Below are positions 23,883-32,599 of a stretch of 48,472 bases of DNA, in pieces (positions within the stretch are counted from its first letter, which is position 1; the number at the start of each line of letters is the position of its first letter). The position numbers and the translations under genes were made by a program. The notes under the pieces were generated by a model. That model saw nothing but the letters and a program-made list of their open reading frames with translations. It made no database searches and was not told where the DNA came from. The stretch covers positions 1-48,472 of the forward strand of contig CARUOB010000015.1 of the NCBI GenBank assembly GCA_949076555.1, read 5' to 3'. This DNA is from an uncultured Lachnospiraceae bacterium. GTDB taxonomy: Bacteria > Bacillota > Clostridia > Lachnospirales > Lachnospiraceae.

Positions 23883-24221
23883 TTATTCAGACTTTGCGTC
23901 GCCATTTCCTCCGATTTCAAATTGGTAAAGGACTTCATACAGTTTTTCAGATTCAATCCACACTTCGGATTTCTCATAAAAAATGCCATGCTTATCAAGC
24001 ACAGCCTCCACTTTCTGTTCCGCCGATAAGTCCTTATAATCGGTGTACAGTTCAATATTTACTTCGCTTGCCTTAAAATACACCCTGCCATCCGCAGAGA
24101 AATTGTCACTGCCCGGAAGCAGGTAGCAGATGAACGGCGGGTCTGCCGCCTCGCCCTCTGCAAAATGGTCATAAGCGAAAGGCAGGTGTATCTCTTCAAG
24201 CATCTGAATGATCTCATCCAT
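23883..24221 (-). CDS. Phage tail terminator-like protein
   Basis: 112 aa, located between the HK97-gp10-like gene and the major tail protein, the position of the tail completion/terminator protein. PFICYLLPGSDNFSADGRVYFKASEVNIELYTDYKD is a pattern I recognise from small siphophage tail proteins of this position. It overlaps the upstream gene by 8 nt. The function is inferred from position and size. Confidence 0.72.
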   Translation of the reverse strand: MDEIIQMLEEIHLPFAYDHFAEGEAADPPFICYLLPGSDNFSADGRVYFKASEVNIELYTDYKDLSAEQKVEAVLDKHGIFYEKSEVWIESEKLYEVLYQFEIGGNGDAKSE

Positions 24222-24597
24222 TCCTTAAGCACCTCTCAATCTCCGCTTCAAGCTGCCGGATGCCTGTTTCCTCCGCAGGGGCGATATGGCTTTTTCCTGC
24301 AACCCTGCCGCCGTTCCGCTTGGCGTGGCCATGTTCCAGAAGGTGGGCAAGCTGATAGCGGTTTTTGGAATATACGGTAACTTCCAGCGAGTGGGAATTT
24401 TCCTTCGTATTCTTCACCGCCCAGCTTTTTGCATAAGCGCCCGTATCTTTCGGGGCATTTGCCCCGATCTCCTTTTTTACGGTGTTTCCCGCTTTGCGGA
24501 CGGCTTTCTTCATGCCCTCTGCGGAGACATCCGCATAATCGTTCAGGCACTCCATCACGGTATCCGCCAGCGCGTCTATGGAAATCCTCCTGCCCAT
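24214..24597 (-). CDS. HK97 gp10-like head-tail protein
   Basis: 127 aa with the family features VRKAGNTVKKEIGANAPKDTGAYAKSWAVK and LAHLLEHGHAKRNGGRVAG, matching the HK97-gp10 family of neck/tail proteins. It is basic and lies just after the head closure gene. It probably joins the neck region between connector and tail. Confidence 0.88.
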   Translation of the reverse strand: MGRRISIDALADTVMECLNDYADVSAEGMKKAVRKAGNTVKKEIGANAPKDTGAYAKSWAVKNTKENSHSLEVTVYSKNRYQLAHLLEHGHAKRNGGRVAGKSHIAPAEETGIRQLEAEIERCLRNG

Positions 24598-24598
24598 A

Positions 24599-24931
24599 TC
24601 ACCGCCTCACTTTCTGGCATTTCAGCTTGACCGCTCTCTTTTTGAAATTCTTATGGTCAATGCCGAGGATGTTATAAATCTCACCGTCATACAACACACG
24701 GTAGCCTGTGGAATCAACAGCAGAAACAGACTTGCAGTAACGGACGGTAAAATCAATCTTTGAATTGTCCACAACCGTCCCTGCGTCTGTGTTTTCACTT
24801 GGCGATTCACCGCTGGCGGTGGCATAGCAGGAATAATAATCCGTCCACTCGTTTTTGTGGTTTCCTATCTTATCCACCATCACCGTATTTTTCTGTACCG
24901 TTATCTTCACATTTAAAAGCGCAATGTCCAT
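24599..24931 (-). CDS. Head closure protein (SPP1 gp16-like)
   Basis: 110 aa; NEWTDYYSCYATASGES and DFTVRYCKSVSAVDSTGYRVLYDGEIYNILGIDH are typical of the phage head-tail joining family that closes the head after packaging. The gene overlaps the connector gene at a shared base (TGATG type) and the following gene starts 2 nt later, so the neck genes are tightly coupled. Confidence 0.88.
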   Translation of the reverse strand: MDIALLNVKITVQKNTVMVDKIGNHKNEWTDYYSCYATASGESPSENTDAGTVVDNSKIDFTVRYCKSVSAVDSTGYRVLYDGEIYNILGIDHKNFKKRAVKLKCQKVRR

Positions 24932-25203
24932 CAGAACTTACTCCTCCTGACTCCCCCAAGCAGGGAACGCAGGGACAGGGTAAGGGCATGATGGTCTGCG
25001 TCCTCCCGGTGTTCATAAAGATATGCCACCGCATACATCACGGCAATCTTCGCAGTCTGTGTTTCGGAAAATTCCTCTGCAGAAAGCCTTGCGATATCCG
25101 CACACAGGCTTTCTGCAGAGTGCAGGGCGTTTGTAATAAAACCGTCATCGTCCCCAAAATCCACACGCAGGTACTGTTTCATTTCTTCCAGAGACACAAC
25201 CAT
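24931..25203 (-). CDS. Head-tail connector protein (gp6-like)
   Basis: About 90 aa starting at MVVSLEEMKQYLRVDFGDDD, the near-invariant opening of the gp6/phage_connect_1 family, followed by an all-helical region (AKIAVMYAVAYLYEHRED). It forms the ring below the portal. A GTG a few codons upstream at 25215 is an alternative start. Confidence 0.9.
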   Translation of the reverse strand: MVVSLEEMKQYLRVDFGDDDGFITNALHSAESLCADIARLSAEEFSETQTAKIAVMYAVAYLYEHREDADHHALTLSLRSLLGGVRRSKF

Positions 25204-25237
25204 ATATCCCACCACCTCACAGTGTTATTTGAAAAAA

Positions 25238-26428
25238 TTATGCTTTCGCCGCTTTTGCTGTAGCCTTGACCTTTAAAATCTGCACCGCTTCCGCAAGCAC
25301 CAGCTTACCGTCCACACGCTCTTTTGCCACAAAGCCGATCATGCCGTTGCCTGCAAATAATTCCGTGAGCTGCTTGAAGGAACGTGTGCCACGGTCTCCA
25401 ATGTTGTAATATTTATAATCACCGAAAGCAATCGCGTCCGTTGGTGCGTAGGGCGAAGTGTAAACCTCATAGCCGAGCAGTCTGTCCGGCTCTCCCTGGG
25501 TGAGTGCAGGCTGCCACATATATGCGCCGTTGTTGTCCTTGAACGTGCGGATCTGTGCCACCGTCTTATCGTTCATGATGAACCTTGCATTCTTTCTGTA
25601 AGGACGCTTGAGGGCATAAACAAGATTGATAACATTATCTGCTGTCAGGGATTCAACCGTATCTGCAACCGTCCCGCCGCCTTTAGCCGCAAACAGTCCC
25701 AAAGGCTGGCCTGTGCCTGTGCCGTTGAGGAAAGCGTCCTCCTCGGCATTGGAGAGTGCCTTTCCGAACTGTGCGATGATATAGCTTTCCAGACCGAAAG
25801 CGTTATCATAGAGCAGTTCCTCAGTTACTTTGATCGCCACATGGAGCTTGTGTGCGTCAAGCAAAATCTGGTCAAAAGTTGCATCGCCAAAAGTCAGCGC
25901 GCCGCCTTCCTCGATCCATGCAGCGGCAGGCTTGGTGGCTGCGATATTGATCTTATGGTCACCACTTGTAGTGATTTTTGTACCCAGCTTACGCATGATA
26001 TTTTCTTCCTCAAGCACATCGATCAGACGGCTGTCGTATTCCTCCGGCACAAGGTAACCGCCGTCCGCATCCACGCCTTCCTGCAGTACATTGGACACCT
26101 GCTTGAAATTGCTGCGGAGCGCTGCCAGCATACCCTCACGGTATTCATCGGATGCCCTGCTGGTCTTAGTCTTCTCATTGCCGCCGGTCTGCTGCGGGTT
26201 TATCAGGATAGGTGTGTTGACGGGTCTGTTAAGCTCGTTTTCCATCGCCTCCATCTGCTCCATACGCTCAATCTCTGCACTGTAGTCCTTAATTTTCTGC
26301 TCCATTTTTGCATAGGCTCCGGCATCTTCCTTTGAGAGCAGGCCGTCCTTGTCACGCTTGCTCTCGACAAAAGCCTTTGCACCCTGCCACGCCTTGTTCC
26401 TTGCTTCCCTTAATTCCTGAATCGTCAT
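25238..26428 (-). CDS. HK97-type major capsid protein
   Basis: 396 aa. The N-terminal 100 residues are a charged coiled coil (delta/scaffold domain; LREARNKAWQGAKAFVESKRD, MEQMEAMENELNRP) expected to be cleaved by the protease encoded upstream. The mature part carries the HK97 fold signatures YLVPEEYDSRLIDVLEEENIMRKLGTK and LNGTGTGQPLGLF. GGAGGT precedes the ATG. Confidence 0.96.
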   Translation of the reverse strand: MTIQELREARNKAWQGAKAFVESKRDKDGLLSKEDAGAYAKMEQKIKDYSAEIERMEQMEAMENELNRPVNTPILINPQQTGGNEKTKTSRASDEYREGMLAALRSNFKQVSNVLQEGVDADGGYLVPEEYDSRLIDVLEEENIMRKLGTKITTSGDHKINIAATKPAAAWIEEGGALTFGDATFDQILLDAHKLHVAIKVTEELLYDNAFGLESYIIAQFGKALSNAEEDAFLNGTGTGQPLGLFAAKGGGTVADTVESLTADNVINLVYALKRPYRKNARFIMNDKTVAQIRTFKDNNGAYMWQPALTQGEPDRLLGYEVYTSPYAPTDAIAFGDYKYYNIGDRGTRSFKQLTELFAGNGMIGFVAKERVDGKLVLAEAVQILKVKATAKAAKA

Positions 26429-26435
26429 AATAAAA

Positions 26436-27173
26436 TTACCTCCAATTTTTGATTAAATCCAGCCGTTCCATCAGGGAGTCGGCTGTGGTCTTCGGTTCCT
26501 GCTTTTGAATCCTGCATTTCCTTGCCAGCTTATCCATAAGCGAATTTGTCACTGTGGCACGGGAATAGGTCATGCCGACTTTTGGGATTTCCATATCCTC
26601 TGCTGTATTTCTCTGCATGATCTCATCTGCAAAGCCATACTCAACAGCCGAGTTAGCGTCCATCCAGGTTTCTGCGTCCATCAGCTTTAACAGCTTTTTA
26701 CGGTCAAGCCCCGTTTTGATCTCATAGGCATTGATGATGCTTTCCTTGACCTCGTCAAGCATTGCAACGGCTTTCTGCATCTCTGCCGAATCGCCCCAGG
26801 CAATGGTGGCAGGGTTGTGGATCATCATCATGGAAACGGGGGACACAAGCACTTTATCTCCCGCCATTGCGATAACAGAGGCAGCACTCGCCGCTATGCC
26901 GTCAATCTTCACGGTTACTTTTCCACTGTAATTGGTAAGCATATTGTAAATCTGTGCCGCTGCCACGCAGTCGCCGCCTGGTGAGTTGATCCAGACGGTA
27001 ATGTCACCGTTTCCCGCATTCAGTTCCTCTTTGAAAAGCTGCGGCGTGACGTCATCGTCAAACCAGCTCTCCTCCGCAATCGTGCCGTTCAGTTCAAGCA
27101 CCCTCTCTGTGGTTTCCCCTTCTGTTCCGCTGTCCTGAACCGTCCGGTTCTTCCAGTTCCAGAACTTCTTCAT
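26436..27173 (-). CDS. ClpP-like head maturation protease
   Basis: About 245 aa from MKKFWNWK (ATG 27173, after GGAGGAAAACCAA). It has the ClpP fold: ITVWINSPGGDCVAAAQIYNML, DGIAASAASVIAMAGD with the catalytic serine in ASAAS, and MMMIHNPATIAWGD with the catalytic histidine. It trims the capsid scaffold domain. Its start lies 80 nt inside the 3' end of the portal gene, a longer overlap than usual. Confidence 0.94.
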   Translation of the reverse strand: MKKFWNWKNRTVQDSGTEGETTERVLELNGTIAEESWFDDDVTPQLFKEELNAGNGDITVWINSPGGDCVAAAQIYNMLTNYSGKVTVKIDGIAASAASVIAMAGDKVLVSPVSMMMIHNPATIAWGDSAEMQKAVAMLDEVKESIINAYEIKTGLDRKKLLKLMDAETWMDANSAVEYGFADEIMQRNTAEDMEIPKVGMTYSRATVTNSLMDKLARKCRIQKQEPKTTADSLMERLDLIKNWR

Positions 27174-28416
27174 TTTGGTTTTCCTCCTTCCCATAGGCCG
27201 CCCCTGACATGGAGAGTGGCATCATATTTCCATTGATAAGGTACAGGTCTCCGCCATCCTCCGCAGGGATGCGGTCAAGATTTTCAAGCTCACGGATGTC
27301 ATTAGCCGACATCCAGCCATTCTGTCTTGCCGTGGCGTAGCCCTGCATACGGCTCTGGTAATCCCCTCGGAGCAGGCCGTCAACATTGAATTTGATAAAG
27401 TACTTTGATTTGTCATCCTGTGGGATCAATGCCCTCTGCATCGCCTGTTCCCAGCGGACGAGCCACGGTTCGAGGGTGTATTTCACAAACTCCAGGCTCT
27501 GCTGCTCAATATTAGAAAAGCTCGACTTCTCAAGGTCGCCCACCATATGCGGCGGCACCCTGAAAATCCTGGCTATCTCATTGATCTGGAATTTCCTTGT
27601 TTCTAAAAACTGTGCTTCGTTCGGTGAAATAGAAATGGGCGTATACTTCATGCCCTCCTCTAAAACTGCAATTTTATGGGCATTTGACGAACCTCCAAAT
27701 CCTGCGTTCCAGCTTTCACGCACCTTGTCAGGCTCTTTCACCGTCCCCGGATATTCCAATATGCCGCTTGGAGTGGCTCCGTTTGCATAAAATTTACTGC
27801 CGTATTCTTCGGCGGCAATGGCAAGACCGATGGCGTTTTTCGCCATAGCGATAGGGGAATAGCCGACCAGCCCATCAAAACCAAGTCCAGGGATATGCAG
27901 CACATCATATGGGGATAGCCGTACCGTGCCGTCCTTCAGCGTTTTTGCATCGTCACTGCTGACCATATATTCATAATACAGCCGCCCTTTTTCATCGCGG
28001 TTTACCGTCATCCTGTCGGGCATCAGCGGATACAGCCCCATGACTTCGCCTTTGCCGTTGCGGATAATCTGCGAATAGGCATTGCCCCAAAGGAGCAGGT
28101 GCGTCATAAGCGTTTCACGGAACACGAAGGAAGTCATCTCCGTATTAGGCTCATCATGCAGCAAAAAATACAACGGATTATCTACAGCCTTTTCCTTGCT
28201 GCTTTTGTCGGTATACTGGTAGAGGTGCAGCGGCAAGCCCGCCACCGCCTCAGACAATATCCTTACGCAGGAATACACCGCTGTCATCTGCATGGCAGAG
28301 CGTTCATTGACACGCTTGCCCGATGTTGAATTTCCCATGAAAAAGCGGTAGGCGCTGCCCGATGTGCTGTTCCTGGGTGCGTCCCTTGAACGAAACAGAC
28401 CGCTTAAAAATCCCAT
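27094..28416 (-). CDS. Phage portal protein
   Basis: 440 aa of the HK97-type portal family: MQMTAVYSCVRILSEAVAGLPLHLYQY, SFVFRETLMTHLLLWGNAYSQI, DVLHIPGLGFDGLVGYSP and EIARIFRVPPHMVGDLEKSSFSN. The portal forms the dodecameric DNA entry ring. The C-terminal tail (about 25 residues, glutamate- and glycine-rich) overlaps the protease gene. Order terminase-portal-protease-capsid is standard. Confidence 0.96.
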   Translation of the reverse strand: MGFLSGLFRSRDAPRNSTSGSAYRFFMGNSTSGKRVNERSAMQMTAVYSCVRILSEAVAGLPLHLYQYTDKSSKEKAVDNPLYFLLHDEPNTEMTSFVFRETLMTHLLLWGNAYSQIIRNGKGEVMGLYPLMPDRMTVNRDEKGRLYYEYMVSSDDAKTLKDGTVRLSPYDVLHIPGLGFDGLVGYSPIAMAKNAIGLAIAAEEYGSKFYANGATPSGILEYPGTVKEPDKVRESWNAGFGGSSNAHKIAVLEEGMKYTPISISPNEAQFLETRKFQINEIARIFRVPPHMVGDLEKSSFSNIEQQSLEFVKYTLEPWLVRWEQAMQRALIPQDDKSKYFIKFNVDGLLRGDYQSRMQGYATARQNGWMSANDIRELENLDRIPAEDGGDLYLINGNMMPLSMSGAAYGKEENQNEEVLELEEPDGSGQRNRRGNHREGA

Positions 28417-28432
28417 ATCTCCTCACCGTCCT

Positions 28433-30034
28433 TTACAAAAATAAAATCCCCCTGTGGTCATACACGCTTTCTGTCACGACATTTCCGCACCGTATCGCAC
28501 GGTCAATCCCCATGATAGTGGCAACCGCACCGTCTATCTTTTCTGTGGACTTTTCCTTATCCGCCTTGATATTCCCTGCAGGGTCAGTCCGAATAAAGAT
28601 ATTGTCCATCATCCAGCGCAGGACAGGGTGTCCGCCGTGTGCGATCTTCTGTTCAAGCACCAGTTTCATAAGCTCCTTTGTGGGCGGGCTCATATCCTTA
28701 AATCCCTGCCCGAATGGAACAACGGTAAATCCCATATTTTCGAGGTTTTGAACCATCTGCACAGCACCCCAGCGGTCAAAAACAATCTCTCGGATATTGA
28801 AACGCTCTCCGAGCCGTTCAATGAATTTTTCGATATAGCCGTAATGCACCACATTTCCTTCCGTGGTCTGCAAAAATCCCTGCCGTTCCCAGACATCATA
28901 AGGCACATGGTCACGGCGAACACGCAGCTCAAGCGTATCTTCGGGTATCCAGAAATACGGCAGGATCAAATATTTATCATCTTCATCCAAAGGCGGAAAC
29001 ACCAAAACAAAAGCCGTGATATCGGTGGTGGAGGATAAGTCAAGACCGCCGTAACACACACGCCCCTCCAGATCATCTTCCCGGACGGGGAATGCACAGC
29101 CGTCCCATTTGTCCATCGGCATCCAGCGGACAGCCTGTTTCACCCACTGGTTCAGCCTTAACTGCCTGAATGAATTTTCCTCGCCGGGATTCTGCTTTGC
29201 CGATTCACAGGCGGCTTTGACTTTGTCAATCCCAACCGTAATGCCGAGGGTGGGGTTTGCTTTCTTCCACACTTTTGGGTCAGTCCAATCGTCACCCTCA
29301 TCCGCACCATAAATCACGGGATAAAATGTCGGGTCAATCTTCCTGCCCTCTAAAATATCCTTTGCCTTCTGGTGTGTTTCATAGCAGATGCTGTTGGTAT
29401 CTGTTCCGGCTGTTGTAATGAGAAAATATAACGGCTGCATCCTGGCATCGCCTGAGCCTTTGGTCATTACATCAAACAATTTTCTGTTCGGCTAGGTATG
29501 CAGCTCATCAAACACAACACCGTGGATGTTGAAGCCGTGTTTGGAATAAGCCTCCGCAGATAACACCTGGTAAAAGGAGTTTGTCGGCAGATACACGATC
29601 CTTTTCTGCGAAGCGAGGATTTTGACACGCTTATTCAGGGCAGGACACATCCGCACCATATCCTCCGCCACATCAAAAACAATGGTTGCCTGCTGGCGGT
29701 CAGCGGCACAGCCGTAAACCTCGGCACGTTCCTCGCCATCCCCGCAGCAGAGCAGGAGGGCGACTGCCGCAGCAAGCTCACTCTTTCCCATTTTCTTCGG
29801 TATCTCCACATACGCCGTATTAAACTGCCGGTAGCCGTTTGGCTTCAGCGTACCGAATAAATCCCTGATTATTTGCTCCTGCCAGTCGATCAGTTCAAAG
29901 GGCTTCCCCGCCCATGTGCCTTTGGTATGGCAGAGGCTTTCTATGAACATCACGGCAAAGTCGGCGGCACCTTTATTATAGCGGCTGTCCTTTGCCCTGA
30001 ATTTTGTCGGCCTGTATTTTTTCAGCTTCCGCAA
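28433..30034 (-). CDS. terL: Large terminase subunit, interrupted by an in-frame TAG
   Basis: The frame runs from a TTG start at 30034 (GGAGGTGGGAG directly upstream) to TAA at 28433, with one TAG at 29492-29494. The first part has the ATPase motifs (VEIPKKMGKSELAAA as Walker A, VVFDELHT as Walker B). Directly after the TAG the frame reads PNRKLFDVMTKGSGDARMQP, then the nuclease part (GGLDLSSTTDITAFVLVF). In related terminases DELH-x-QPN is common, so the TAG most likely replaces a glutamine codon. It packages DNA with the small subunit at 36772. As read normally, the protein would lack its nuclease and packaging would fail. Confidence 0.9.
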
Positions 30035-30143
30035 ACTCCCACCTCCATCCGGGCATAAAAAATGGCCTGCCAAGGGCAAGCCGGAATCTGTCTGTACGGG
30101 ATACAGAGCCTTGCGGCTCCGCACCCCGAAATATTCTTTTTTC

Positions 30144-30410
30144 TTATTTTGCAATCTGCTCCATGCACCATTTGATGGCATGGCCGTTATCGGGAAATGT
30201 CTGTCCTGCACTGCCGATGTGATTTAATCGGCATTCGATATCGCTAAGCCCTGTCTCTTCCGGCGTTTCCACAAACTCGTAAATGTCGGCTGTAAACCCG
30301 CCCTTGTAACAGGCATCCGTAACCAGGACATAGTCCCCAAATTTCAATAAGCTGCCATAAGTGGCGCTGACCTTCATCTGCAGTTTTTCCATCGTAGTAA
30401 AATCTTTCAT
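30144..30410 (-). CDS. Small conserved phage protein of unknown function
   Basis: 88 aa from the ATG at 30410 (GGAGGGAACAGCG upstream). MKVSATYGSLLKFGDYVLVTDACYKGGFTADIYEF and SDIECRLNHIGSAGQTFPD look like a compact beta-rich protein. I do not recognise the family. It lies between the large terminase and a small zinc-ribbon gene and is preceded by a copy of the 65-bp leader repeat at 30440-30505. Confidence 0.65.
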   Translation of the reverse strand: MKDFTTMEKLQMKVSATYGSLLKFGDYVLVTDACYKGGFTADIYEFVETPEETGLSDIECRLNHIGSAGQTFPDNGHAIKWCMEQIAK

Positions 30411-30439
30411 CGCTGTTCCCTCCGTTTTCGGTATTTTTC

Positions 30440-30505
30440 CTTTCGGTAGTACACATATTACCGTCAGCCGGGAGATATTAGCAATACGATTACTACACAA
30501 TCATC
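30440..30505 (-). promoter_or_regulatory. Repeated leader element, copy 1
   Basis: About 65 bp that closely match 32281-32345 (shared cores ACACATATTA and ACTACACAATCATC, plus GCAATAC) and partly match 33331-33374. Each copy sits shortly upstream of a gene start. On the minus strand copy 1 holds an extended -10-like TTGCTAATAT. It is probably a phage promoter or operator element. Confidence 0.5.
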
Positions 30506-30525
30506 CTGCCTTAAATTTGTGTACT

Positions 30526-30726
30526 TTACGGCTGCATGGAACGGTGTATCGTTTCCAAAATCTGCTCCTGCTCATCTGCTTTTACGCCAATGCTCTCAAG
30601 CGCCTCACGGGTTCCGCAATCCGGGCATAAAAGGGTTTTGTTGTCCGCCCTCGAAAGGGCAGGCGCACCGCTGTATATCTTCCCGCATCGTGGGCAGGTC
30701 TTGATCCTTATCTCATTATGCTTCAT
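30526..30726 (-). CDS. Small zinc-ribbon protein
   Basis: 66 aa with two CxxC knuckles (CPRCGKIYSG and CPDCGTRE) making a zinc ribbon, followed by a helix (ADEQEQILETIHRSM). GGAGGAACTGCC precedes the ATG, and the start overlaps the end of the cyclotransferase-like gene by 11 nt. Similar small proteins are common in Lachnospiraceae phages; function unknown. Confidence 0.78.
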   Translation of the reverse strand: MKHNEIRIKTCPRCGKIYSGAPALSRADNKTLLCPDCGTREALESIGVKADEQEQILETIHRSMQP

Positions 30727-31186
30727 GGCAGTTCCTCCTGCTGTTCTCCACAGCTTTCAATAAAACCTCTTCATCAAATCCAAAATCACGGTACCCCTCA
30801 AGGCAGGTGCGGACATAATATCCGCTTGGTACACCGTGCGGTCTGTCCTCATGCATGATGTAGACATAAACTTTGCGGTTTCGGATTTTCCCTGTCCGGA
30901 TGCCCCTAATGGGCAGTTTCATCTCTGCCTTGTAATAAAAGGCAGGGAATCCCTCGTAGCGGTCGAGAGCCGCTTCATCCTCCTCCGTGGTCTCCCACAC
31001 GGCAACGGGAACGCTTTCACCTGTCTTTGGTTCAACGGTAAGGTAAGAACCTGTCTTGCTGCCCTTGAAAAGCAGTTCATAATCCGGTATCTCAGCCGTG
31101 CCGATGATCCTTGCCGACGGGCATCTCATTTTCATCTGCCGGATGTTCAGGTTGCTTCCGTAAGCGATATAATATCTTTTTTCCAT
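30716..31186 (-). CDS. Gamma-glutamylcyclotransferase-like (AIG2) protein
   Basis: 156 aa. YYIAYGSNLNIRQM is the substrate-binding signature of the GGCT/AIG2 fold, and EEDEAALDRYEGFPAFYYKA carries the conserved catalytic-region glutamate and YEG motif. Family members cut gamma-glutamyl-amine bonds with formation of 5-oxoproline. It is encoded directly downstream of an amidoligase; the two families are known to co-occur, one making and the other breaking side-chain amide bonds. A structured intergenic RNA (31206-31295) separates the two genes. Confidence 0.88.
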   Translation of the reverse strand: MEKRYYIAYGSNLNIRQMKMRCPSARIIGTAEIPDYELLFKGSKTGSYLTVEPKTGESVPVAVWETTEEDEAALDRYEGFPAFYYKAEMKLPIRGIRTGKIRNRKVYVYIMHEDRPHGVPSGYYVRTCLEGYRDFGFDEEVLLKAVENSRRNCHEA

Positions 31187-31205
31187 AATGGTATCCGTCC
31201 TTTCC

Positions 31206-31295
31206 GAAGGAGTTACCCTTCTACCACCTTAAGACCGCCGAATGCGGTCAAACTGTTTTCAACAGTCATAAGGTGGCAGGAGGCTAACCCCTGCG
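31206..31295 (-). ncRNA. Structured intergenic RNA with a three-way junction
   Basis: CCACCTTA at 31224-31231 pairs with TAAGGTGG at 31269-31276 and encloses two more perfect hairpins: GACCGC/GCGGTC (31233-31249) and ACTGTT/AACAGT (31252-31266). Outside are GAAGG…CCTTC (31206-31220) and GCAGG…CCTGC (31277-31295). All fit in the 115 nt between two genes. I could not match it to a known ribozyme or riboswitch; no hammerhead core is visible. Strand is assumed from the operon. Confidence 0.6.
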
Positions 31296-31301
31296 GTTCC
31301 T

Positions 31302-32249
31302 TCAAGCGGCCCTGCCGTTGCGGAAAGCGGTGTCGCCTGCAAGCCTTTTTGTTAAAATCTCCCTTGCCGTTTTAAACTCGTCACCGATAAATCCAAGCCT
31401 CAAAAGCCAAGTCCTCATTGCGTATTTTGGATTCTCTTTCTGCTGTTCCTTCGGCGATGCCGTCCTCACTTCCTTTGCCATCTGGCTGAGTGCGAGGCAG
31501 AGCTGAATGTATGATTTTAACTGTCCCGCATGAAGGCCATTCTGTTTACCGTCTGCAGGTGCGTCGAATTGGAATAATCTGAATTCAATTGTCCCGTGTG
31601 TAAATGTAGCATGGTAGTTGAGCATATGGTATCTGCTGTCATTGTAGTGGTGTGTCCTGCCGTAGTTTGCACCGTTGGAGGTGTACCAGATGTCCGCAAG
31701 CTGTGCCATTGTCTTTGGCTTTTTTCTGTTGAGCTGCTCTAAAAATATCGGTTCAACCGTCCTGCAGTAGCGGTTCATCCTGCCCCTGTCAAGGTTCAGG
31801 GCATCCGCTAAAAGGCTTTCATGGCTTGCCATAATATTTGCAAGGTTTCTGAGCGTCTGCGGTGTGTGTCCGTTTGCACCGATGTGGCAGTGAATTCCGC
31901 AGCCCCTCGTGGCATCACTCTTTGCGCCTGCGTGTCTGAGCTGTCTGATAAGTTCCTGCAGAAGCTCCATGTCCGCGTAGGTGAGAATCGGGGTTACCAG
32001 TTCGCATTTTTCGCTGTCCGGTCCCGCAATGCTGACATCTTTTTGGAATTTCCACTCCCTGCCGTCTGCGTCCCAGGCTGACCATGTACTGTAGCCGTTC
32101 CTGCCCGCCGTGTTTTCATATCTTCCTGTGCCGAAGAACTTAGCCGCAATCTTCGCTGCCTTATCCCTTGCAATGTTGTTCATCTCAACTTCGACCCCTA
32201 TGGTCTGCTTTTTCATTTGCTCAACCTGTCTTAAAACTTTATCATTCAT
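31302..32249 (-). CDS. Amidoligase (COOH-NH2 ligase) family protein
   Basis: About 315 aa from MNDKVLRQ (ATG 32249, GGAGGTG upstream). TIGVEVEMNNIARDKAA, WKFQKDVSIAGPDSEKCELVTP and RGCGIHCHIGANGHTPQTL match the glutamine-synthetase-like amidoligase family, with E-x-E, the K/E strand and the GxHxH-like motif. These enzymes form amide bonds between carboxylate and amine groups, possibly on peptides or cell wall. The C-terminal 35 residues (KYAMRTWLLRLGFIGDEFK) recur at the end of the protein encoded at 32583-33314. Confidence 0.9.
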   Translation of the reverse strand: MNDKVLRQVEQMKKQTIGVEVEMNNIARDKAAKIAAKFFGTGRYENTAGRNGYSTWSAWDADGREWKFQKDVSIAGPDSEKCELVTPILTYADMELLQELIRQLRHAGAKSDATRGCGIHCHIGANGHTPQTLRNLANIMASHESLLADALNLDRGRMNRYCRTVEPIFLEQLNRKKPKTMAQLADIWYTSNGANYGRTHHYNDSRYHMLNYHATFTHGTIEFRLFQFDAPADGKQNGLHAGQLKSYIQLCLALSQMAKEVRTASPKEQQKENPKYAMRTWLLRLGFIGDEFKTAREILTKRLAGDTAFRNGRAA

Positions 32250-32280
32250 GGTGTGCACCTCCGCTTTTTCTTTGTTTTCC

Positions 32281-32345
32281 CTTTCGGTGTACACATATTA
32301 GCGTCTGTCCCCGGATATAGCAATACAATTACTACACAATCATCT
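32281..32345 (-). promoter_or_regulatory. Repeated leader element, copy 2
   Basis: Nearly the same sequence as 30440-30505, about 30 bp before the amidoligase start. The shared core on the minus strand is GATTGTGTAGTAAT-Y-GTATTG, followed by CTATAT, an extended -10-like element. Confidence 0.5.
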
Positions 32346-32380
32346 TCGCTATATCTTGTGTATATTTGTGCCGGATACAC

Positions 32381-32599
32381 CTAAATCCTGCGTATTTCAT
32401 CTTCCCCGAAGACTACATGGAGATGGCTTCCATTGTCCCACGCAACCATGACCGAAGCCGTGTCATCGACACCCGTTACGGTTCCTTTTGTTCCAATCGG
32501 AGGAGCCTGGCAGTCGTCCATTTTCAGAAGCTCCACCCTCGTTCCGGCAGGGTACTTTTTACGCACCTGCTCCACGATTTCCTTACTTGGAAATTTCAT
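32381..32599 (-). CDS. DUF4314-like small protein
   Basis: 72 aa from MKFPSKEIVEQVRKKYP (ATG 32599; GGAGG 9 nt upstream). RVELLKMDDCQAPPIGTKGTVTGVDDTASVMVAWDNGS is a small SH3-like beta barrel characteristic of the DUF4314 family found in phages and conjugative elements. It overlaps the end of the upstream 243-aa gene. It ends with TAG, one of the few plainly functional TAG stops in the phage. Confidence 0.85.
   Translation of the reverse strand: MKFPSKEIVEQVRKKYPAGTRVELLKMDDCQAPPIGTKGTVTGVDDTASVMVAWDNGSHLHVVFGEDEIRRI

Noticed and set aside
31206..31295. Hammerhead ribozyme
   Set aside because: The junction has three stems, but neither the CUGANGA nor the matching GAAA core is at the right place on either strand.
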